The translations under genes were made by a program, and so were the position numbers. A DNA stretch of 56,245 nucleotides from positions 1-56,245 of the forward strand of contig CALXDJ010000013.1 in the NCBI GenBank assembly GCA_944387035.1, in the 5' to 3' direction. Below are positions 52,015-56,245 of the stretch, one piece after another (the stretch's first letter is position 1; each line of letters begins with the position of its first letter). A model generated the notes under the pieces. That model had not been told where the DNA came from and searched no databases. It saw only the letters and a list, made by a program, of their open reading frames with translations. This DNA comes from an uncultured Oscillospiraceae bacterium (lineage in GTDB: Bacteria; Bacillota; Clostridia; Oscillospirales; Oscillospiraceae).

Positions 52015-53037
52015 ATGACCGTTACCACATCCATTTTCGGGCATACGAAGCAGGGGGAGACCGTTACGGCTTACCGGGTGGAAAATCGGACCGGCATGCA
52101 GCTGACGGTGCTGGACTATGGCGCCACCATTCAATCCCTTCGGGTTCCGGACCGCCGGGGAGAGCTGACAGATGTTGTTCTGGGCTATGATACGGTGGCG
52201 GAGTACGAGGAAAACGGCGGGTATCTGGGAGCCACCATCGGCCGGGTAGGCAACCGCATCGGCGGAGCGGAATTTTCTTTGAACGGCAAGACGTATCCCC
52301 TGGCGAAAAACGACGGAGAGAACCATCTCCACGGGGGAATCAAGGGGTTTGACAAGCAGATGTGGAACGTGGAGGTCCGGGAGGATGCTCTGGTGTGTTC
52401 CCGGCTGTCTCCCGACGGGGAGGAAGGCTACCCCGGAAATCTGTGGGTGCGGGTGACCTTTACCCTCCATGAGGCAAATGCGCTCTCCATCCAGTATGAG
52501 GCCCGGGCTGAGAAAGACACCCTGGTAAACCTCACCAATCACAGTTATTTCAATCTCAATGGCGGCGGCAGCGTGTTGGACCATGAGCTCCAGGTCTTTG
52601 CCAGCCGCATTACAGAAAATGATGCCGGCTGCCTGCCTACAGGGCGGCTGCTGGAAGTGGAGCAGACCCCCTTCGATTTCCGGATTCCCAAGCAGATCGG
52701 GGCGGAAATTGACGCGGATGATGCCCAGCTGCGCTGCGGCGGCGGGTATGACCACAACTATGTGCTCTCCGGACGCCGGGCAGCGGTTCTGCGCAGCGGG
52801 CGAAGCGGCATCGAGATGATCGTGGAGACGGACCAGCCGGGGATGCAGGTTTATACGGCCAACGGACTGACGCAGCGGCCGGGCAAGCAGGGCAGTACCA
52901 TGGGCCCCCGGGATGCGGTTTGCTTGGAGACGCAGCTGTTCCCCAATGGCATTCATCGCTATGGATTCCCCTCGCCGGTTCTGCGGGCGGGAGAGTCTAT
53001 GTACAGCGAGACGGTATTCTCCTTTGGACTGTGCTGA
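52015..53037 (+). CDS. galM: Aldose 1-epimerase (galactose mutarotase)
   Basis: This 340-residue enzyme interconverts alpha and beta aldoses. It shows the GalM motifs GATIQSLRVPDR, GRVGNRIGGAEF, ENHLHGGIKGFD (catalytic His), NLTNHSYFNLNG (catalytic His), YDHNYVL and CLETQLFPN (catalytic Glu region). GGAGG lies 8 bp before the ATG at 52015. It is 18 bp downstream of the ROK gene and so is co-transcribed with it. Its role would be to feed the correct anomer to the isomerase of the divergent operon. Confidence 0.95.
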   Translation: MTVTTSIFGHTKQGETVTAYRVENRTGMQLTVLDYGATIQSLRVPDRRGELTDVVLGYDTVAEYEENGGYLGATIGRVGNRIGGAEFSLNGKTYPLAKNDGENHLHGGIKGFDKQMWNVEVREDALVCSRLSPDGEEGYPGNLWVRVTFTLHEANALSIQYEARAEKDTLVNLTNHSYFNLNGGGSVLDHELQVFASRITENDAGCLPTGRLLEVEQTPFDFRIPKQIGAEIDADDAQLRCGGGYDHNYVLSGRRAAVLRSGRSGIEMIVETDQPGMQVYTANGLTQRPGKQGSTMGPRDAVCLETQLFPNGIHRYGFPSPVLRAGESMYSETVFSFGLC

Positions 53038-53052
53038 ATCCAATTAAAAATC

Positions 53053-53090
53053 GCCGGGCAGGACCGATTCGGTCCTGCCCGGCAGTTTTT
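53053..53090 (+). terminator. Terminator of the ROK-galM transcript
   Basis: 14-bp perfect arms GCCGGGCAGGACCG and complement around ATT, followed by AGTTTTT. Confidence 0.9.
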
Positions 53091-53104
53091 GGGTTTGGGA
53101 GGGA

Positions 53105-54451
53105 TTACTCCAGGCTGTGCAGCCAGTCAGCCTTTCGGCTGTATAGGAAGAAGGTGACGGAGCTGAGCAGCCAGGTCAGGGGATAGACCCAGTATACCAT
53201 CTGGATACTCTGTGTCAGGGGAACCGTGATGGTGAGGAATGTGACCCGCACAATGCACCAGAATACCAACATGACCACCATAGGGATCACGGCCTTGCCC
53301 GCACCCCGCAAAATAGCGGCCATGGAGTGGGAGTAGGCCAGAAGGAAGAAGAACAGACCGGCGGTGCGGGATTTTTCCACGCCAAAGCGAATGACCTCGG
53401 GAGTGGAGTCGAAGGCGGCAATCAGCGCCGGGGCGAAGATGAAGACCACGGCGCCGATCAGCTCTGCCAGCACAACAGCAGACAGCACGCCGAAGCGGGC
53501 GCCTTTTTTGACACGCTCATATTCTCCGGCGCCCAGGTTTTGGCCCACAAAGGTGGTTAGTGCCATGGCGAAACTGGTAATGGGCAAAAATCCGAAGCCC
53601 TCGATTTTGGAATAGGCGCCGCAGCCGGCCATGGCCATTTCCCCAAAGGCATTGATGTTGGACTGTACCACCACGTTGGCAAAGGAAATGATGGAGTTTT
53701 GCAGGCCTGCAGGGAGGCCGAACCGCAGGATCTGCCCCAGTACCGGGCGGTAGAAGCGGACGCGGCGCAGCTGAATCCGCCAGCTCTGGCGGGTGCAGGT
53801 CAGCTGGAGCAGGCACAGCCCGGCGCTGACGAACTGGGAGAGAATGGTGGCCACGGCGGCACCGCCTACTCCGGTGTGAAATACGCCGATAAACAGCAGG
53901 TCCAGCACCAGATTGACAGCGGAGGAGGCCATGAGATAGTAGAGGGGGTGACGGCTGTCCCCCACCGCCTGCAAAATGCCCACCAGAATGTTATACATGA
54001 CGGCACCGGCGGACCCGGCAAAGTAAATCCGCAGATAGGTCACCGAGTCTGCCATGACCTCCGGCGGGGTATCCATCCAGATCAGAATATGAGGTAAGAA
54101 TATGACGCCCACGGCGGTCATCAGCACACTGGCCACAAGCCCCACTGCCACGGTAGTGTGAATGGCCAGGGACATATTTGCCGTATCCCGGGCGCCGAAG
54201 AACTTGGCGATCACAACCCCGGCGCCGATGGCCAAGCCGCTGAGAAAGCCGATGAACAGAAAAATCAGACTGCCGGAGGAGCTGACCGCCGCCAAGGCGT
54301 TGCTGCCTAAAAAATTGCCCACGATCAGGGAGTCCACGGTATTATAAAGCTGTTGAAAGAGATTGCCCAGAAAAATAGGCAATGCAAAGCAAGTGATTGT
54401 TTTCCAGATTGCACCCTGTGTCATGGTGTTGGATTGCTCCGTCACAGGCAT
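53105..54451 (-). CDS. MATE family efflux transporter
   Basis: This 448-residue protein has twelve predicted helices in two homologous halves. Typical MATE features are visible: FALPIFLGNLFQQLYNTVDS, IVGNFLGSNALAAVSSSGSL, GAGVVIAKFFGARD and GLPAGLQNSIISFANVVVQ. It exports cationic drugs or metabolites using a sodium or proton gradient. The ATG at 54451 has GGAGGG 8 bp upstream. It faces the galM terminator and appears monocistronic. The substrate is unknown. Confidence 0.93.
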   Translation of the reverse strand: MPVTEQSNTMTQGAIWKTITCFALPIFLGNLFQQLYNTVDSLIVGNFLGSNALAAVSSSGSLIFLFIGFLSGLAIGAGVVIAKFFGARDTANMSLAIHTTVAVGLVASVLMTAVGVIFLPHILIWMDTPPEVMADSVTYLRIYFAGSAGAVMYNILVGILQAVGDSRHPLYYLMASSAVNLVLDLLFIGVFHTGVGGAAVATILSQFVSAGLCLLQLTCTRQSWRIQLRRVRFYRPVLGQILRFGLPAGLQNSIISFANVVVQSNINAFGEMAMAGCGAYSKIEGFGFLPITSFAMALTTFVGQNLGAGEYERVKKGARFGVLSAVVLAELIGAVVFIFAPALIAAFDSTPEVIRFGVEKSRTAGLFFFLLAYSHSMAAILRGAGKAVIPMVVMLVFWCIVRVTFLTITVPLTQSIQMVYWVYPLTWLLSSVTFFLYSRKADWLHSLE

Positions 54452-54678
54452 GTTCCATTCCCTCCTGCGGCAGACCGGCTGCCTCGATTGTCCGCCTGTC
54501 AGGCGGTCTCCTCTTCACTATGCGCCCTTGGCCGAAAAAGTCAAGGCCCAAATGCACAGTGTGCAAAAAAATAAAAAAATACAGCGGAATTGTATGGGTG
54601 CGTGCACAAAGTCTACAGTGTTGCGGGATATATAGGGAGCGCACTGCGGCGCTCCCAAAGCGGAAAAGGAGCGGAGGC

Positions 54679-54747
54679 ATGGAGCAAAACAAACCGTACA
54701 CGCCGGCCAACGGCGAGAAAAGCGGGGCCGGGGAGGTGGAATGGTGA
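54679..54747 (+). CDS. Very short ORF upstream of phage-like genes (22 aa)
   Basis: This 22-codon frame has AAAAGGAGCGGAGG directly before its ATG and overlaps the next gene start by 7 bases. The product is hydrophilic (PYTPANGEKSGAGEVEW) and not recognised. It may be a coupling leader for the next gene or a real small protein. Upstream, 54452-54678 holds a hairpin (GGGAGCGC/GCGCTCCC at 54635-54656) and otherwise nothing identifiable. Confidence 0.45.
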   Translation: MEQNKPYTPANGEKSGAGEVEW

Positions 54748-55052
54748 ATCCAGAGGTTGTGTGCGCCTTAGTGGCAGGGGCGTCCACCGTGTTGGCGGCA
54801 CTGGCGGAGCGGCGTTCCCGCAGCAGCGTCAAACGTGCGGAGAGCCGTGCGCAGCGCCGGGAAAAGGAGAGCCGCCTGGCCATGGAACTGATGTATGCAA
54901 ATTGTTCGTTGTCCCTGATTACAGCCAAGAAGCTGACGGGGATGCATACCAATGGGGATGTGGAGGAAGCCATGGAGGCGGCTGCCGGCGCCCGGGAGGC
55001 GTATATCGATTTCGTTCGGGACGAGGCTGCCCACAATTTCAGTAAGGTTTGA
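54741..55052 (+). CDS. Small phage-type protein with N-terminal helix and coiled region
   Basis: This 103-residue protein has a short hydrophobic segment (EVVCALVAGASTVLAALAE), then an Arg/Glu-rich likely coiled-coil (RRSRSSVKRAESRAQRREKE) and a helical C-terminal half with HTNGDVEEAMEAAAGAREAY. GGGGAGG precedes the ATG. Similar small proteins occur near phage holin/lysis genes in Clostridia; I recognise the pattern but not a defined family. It is followed after 49 bp by another phage-like gene. Confidence 0.65.
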   Translation: MVNPEVVCALVAGASTVLAALAERRSRSSVKRAESRAQRREKESRLAMELMYANCSLSLITAKKLTGMHTNGDVEEAMEAAAGAREAYIDFVRDEAAHNFSKV

Positions 55053-55101
55053 GTCCTGCCTGCGCTCTGATGCGCGTAAATTCAGAAAGGAGCGTGAGGC
55101 A

Positions 55102-55461
55102 ATGAAGCAATCCCGAATGGAGGAAATCCTGCGGGATTACACGGCCGGTAAGCTGGATGCCCAGCAGGCCAACCAGGAGCTGAAAAAGATGGGGGCGCCG
55201 GTGCGGCTGCAGCCCGGGCGCAACGAGATCACCGAAGCGGAACAGCAGGCTACCCGCGTGGGAGACACTCCGGATCAGGCGGAAGGATACGGACTGCTGG
55301 ATACCGGTACCGGTTCCATGGAAAAGGTACATGTGCACAGGGGGCGTCTGGAGCATGCTGTCAATCAGGTGCAGCCGGACGGAACGGTCAATATGCTGGC
55401 GTATGTGCTCATTGGTGGGAAGCGGTATTCGGTTCAGGGCGATATGCTGACGGAGGCGTAA
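55102..55461 (+). CDS. Phage-type hypothetical protein
   Basis: This 119-residue protein starts at 55102 with AAAGGAG upstream. The N-terminus (MEEILRDYTAGKLDAQQANQ) is a short helical hairpin, then APVRLQPGRNEIT. The C-terminal part is beta-rich and ends in LIGGKRYSVQGDMLTEA. Proteins of this type occur in tail/lysis regions of Firmicute phages, but the function is not known. It lies 4 bp before the holin-like gene. Confidence 0.65.
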   Translation: MKQSRMEEILRDYTAGKLDAQQANQELKKMGAPVRLQPGRNEITEAEQQATRVGDTPDQAEGYGLLDTGTGSMEKVHVHRGRLEHAVNQVQPDGTVNMLAYVLIGGKRYSVQGDMLTEA

Positions 55462-55465
55462 ATTC

Positions 55466-55669
55466 ATGGAACGCATCCAGGAACGGTTGGCAAATCTGCT
55501 GAGTGTCAAGAGCCTGGTGACGGTAACTTTGACCGTAATTTTTGCCGGGCTGTCTGTCCGGGGGAGTGTCAGCAGTGAGCAGTTTCTCACAGTGTTCACG
55601 GTGGTCATCTCCTTCTATTTTGGTACCCAGACCCAGCGCAAAAGTACACCTGCTGGCGACGAGACATAA
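55466..55669 (+). CDS. Small holin-like membrane protein
   Basis: This 67-residue protein has the N-terminus MERIQERLANLLSVKSLVTV, two closely spaced hydrophobic segments (VTLTVIFAGLSV and FLTVFTVVISFYFG) and a charged tail. The size and topology fit small phage holins or holin-accessory proteins. GGAGG lies 8 bp upstream of the ATG, inside the end of the previous gene. No endolysin is seen in the window, so this is a lysis-module remnant or a domesticated cassette. Confidence 0.65.
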   Translation: MERIQERLANLLSVKSLVTVTLTVIFAGLSVRGSVSSEQFLTVFTVVISFYFGTQTQRKSTPAGDET

Positions 55670-55683
55670 CAAAGCACAGTGAG

Positions 55684-55729
55684 AAAACACAGGGAAAACA
55701 GGCCGAGAGCTTGTCTTTCCCTGTGTTTT
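55684..55729 (+). terminator. Terminator of the phage-like gene block
   Basis: Arms AAAACACAGGGAAA and TTTCCCTGTGTTTT flank an 18-nt loop, ending in a run of T, 15 bp after the holin-like stop. It separates that block from the peptide array. Confidence 0.8.
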
Positions 55730-55740
55730 TCTGCACTTTT

Positions 55741-55812
55741 TGGCGCATTAATTTTTGCGATTGCGCCAATCGGTTTTAACGTTTTGACTTTTCGGGGCGG
55801 CGGCCCTATGAT
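55741..55812 (+). promoter_or_regulatory. Promoter and upstream inverted repeat of the peptide array
   Basis: TTGACT (55784-55789) and TATGAT (55807-55812) have a 17-bp spacer, a strong sigma-A-like promoter 54 bp before the first peptide ATG. Just upstream, TGGCGCA (55741-55747) and TGCGCCA (55762-55768) form an inverted repeat that could bind a regulator. Confidence 0.65.
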
Positions 55813-55865
55813 AAGGGCAGAAAGAGGGAAACCCCTTCCAAACCAAAGAAAAGGAGTTGTTTCAC

Positions 55866-56009
55866 ATGATGGACTGGATTCCCAACCGCCTGGTATATGA
55901 TCCGAAAATCTCCTGTTCCCCCAGCACGTGCTACGGCAGTGCAAGCCTGGCCAGCATGGGGTGCTTCTCCAGAATTCGGAATTGCCTGAAGCTTGGCGGC
56001 CTGCGGTAA
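55866..56009 (+). CDS. Short peptide gene 1 of the array (47 aa, Cys-containing)
   Basis: The ATG at 55866 (or 55869) follows AAGGAG. The 47-residue product starts MMDWIPNRLVYDPK, then has a Ser/Cys-rich middle (SCSPSTCYGSASLASMGCF; Cys17, 22, 33) and ends SRIRNCLKLGGLR (Cys40). Its last 11 residues match the C-terminal motif of the following peptides (IRN-x-[ILV]-[KR]-[FL]-GG-x-R), so it belongs to the array although the rest is different. The Cys and Ser/Thr content would suit a modified or disulfide-bonded peptide. No known family was recognised. Confidence 0.65.
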   Translation: MMDWIPNRLVYDPKISCSPSTCYGSASLASMGCFSRIRNCLKLGGLR

Positions 56010-56025
56010 GAGAAAGGAGCCAGGT

Positions 56026-56097
56026 ATGTTTGATAAAACCAATCGTGCGTTTGCATTTGTGATCCGCAACTACATCCGCTTCGGCGGTGTGCGGTAA
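56026..56097 (+). CDS. Short peptide gene 2 of the array (23 aa)
   Basis: AAAGGAG lies 8 bp before the ATG. The 23-residue product starts MFDKTNRAFAF and ends VIRNYIRFGGVR. There is no hydrophobic signal sequence. The ribosome site and the C-terminal motif are conserved between units; the N-terminus is not. Confidence 0.65.
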   Translation: MFDKTNRAFAFVIRNYIRFGGVR

Positions 56098-56113
56098 GAA
56101 AGGAGTCTTAACC

Positions 56114-56191
56114 ATGAAGACCAGAGCTGTGAATGAGACTGTGTTTGAATCCGTGATCCGCAACTATGTCCGCTTCGGCGGTGCGCGGTAA
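56114..56191 (+). CDS. Short peptide gene 3 of the array (25 aa)
   Basis: AAAGGAG lies before the ATG. The product starts MKTRAVNETVFES and ends VIRNYVRFGGAR. DNA and protein are closely related to units 2 and 4; starts are spaced 88 and 94 bp. The last 12 residues differ from unit 2 only by conservative Ile/Val and Val/Ala changes. Confidence 0.68.
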   Translation: MKTRAVNETVFESVIRNYVRFGGAR

Positions 56192-56207
56192 GAGAGGAGT
56201 CTTGACG

Positions 56208-56245
56208 ATGAAGACCAATACCGTGAAGGAAACCGTGTTTGAATC
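56208..56245 (+). CDS. Short peptide gene 4 of the array, partial
   Basis: AGAGGAGTCTTGACG precedes the ATG, as in unit 3. The visible start MKTNTVKETVFE is nearly identical to unit 3. The window ends inside codon 13, so the array continues to the right. Confidence 0.65.
   Translation, partial: MKTNTVKETVFE

Noticed and set aside
56026..56245. Reading the terminal repeats as a CRISPR or satellite array
   Set aside because: Each unit has a ribosome site, an ATG, an open frame and a TAA at the same place, with conservative codon changes. Spacing varies (88 and 94 bp) and there are no unique spacers of fixed size.

Overview
The window reads as part of the chromosome of a GC-rich anaerobic gut Firmicute. 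Clostridia of the Oscillospiraceae type (Flavonifractor, Lawsonibacter or Oscillibacter-like) fit best. This is inferred from AGGAGG-type ribosome sites, lipoprotein binding proteins with an LxAC lipobox, a mix of TRAP/TAXI and ABC sugar importers, an SLH surface protein, a zinc-ribbon/Ser-Thr kinase cluster and an anaerobic radical-SAM maturase. No rRNA, tRNA, CRISPR array or transposase was seen.

Layout. (1) 1-6138, minus strand: a nucleoside salvage operon with an MTA/SAH/5'-deoxyadenosine-type deaminase, purine nucleoside phosphorylase, a Crp/Fnr regulator, a BMP lipoprotein, an ABC ATPase and a permease cut by the window edge. (2) 6326-9523, plus: an anSME-type radical SAM enzyme and a membrane-anchored M3 peptidase. 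(3) 9675-13564: remains of a divergent LacI/nucleoside-transporter locus. A truncated, frameshifted lacI and a headless BMP-type permease are fused back to back, followed by an intact ADP-ribosylglycohydrolase and PfkB kinase. (4) 13725-18802: DctPQM TRAP transporter plus SDR, divergent from a GntR regulator. (5) 18809-23922: AraC regulator divergent from an oxidoreductase, TIM-barrel isomerase, SDR and lactonase operon. (6) 23936-32823: seven-gene minus-strand operon (opine-dehydrogenase-like enzyme, TAXI-TRAP transporter, IlvD/Edd dehydratase, nitroreductase, EamA exporter, RidA) divergent from an IclR regulator. (7) 32883-41235: two zinc-ribbon/beta-helix paralogues, a Ser/Thr kinase, an HTH protein, an O-antigen-ligase-like protein and a large SLH protein interrupted by TGA. 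(8) 41321-53090: monosaccharide operon (ChvE/MmsA/MmsB ABC importer, xylulokinase, two membrane proteins, DUF4867, fucose/arabinose isomerase family) divergent from a ROK repressor and aldose 1-epimerase. (9) 53105-54451: MATE transporter. (10) 54679-55729: small phage-lysis-like genes. (11) 55741-56245: a tandem array of very short peptide genes sharing one C-terminal motif and running off the window end.

Each catabolic locus couples an importer with enzymes and a regulator of a different family (Crp/Fnr, LacI, GntR, AraC, IclR, ROK). Palindromes placed on near-consensus promoters give candidate operators for four of them. The most novel element is the peptide array at 55866-56245, which has its own promoter and no recognisable modification gene inside the window. 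Three coding lesions (homopolymer frameshifts in lacI and in a zinc-ribbon gene, and an in-frame TGA in the SLH gene), plus the lacI/permease fusion, are either real gene decay or assembly errors. Sequence alone cannot decide.
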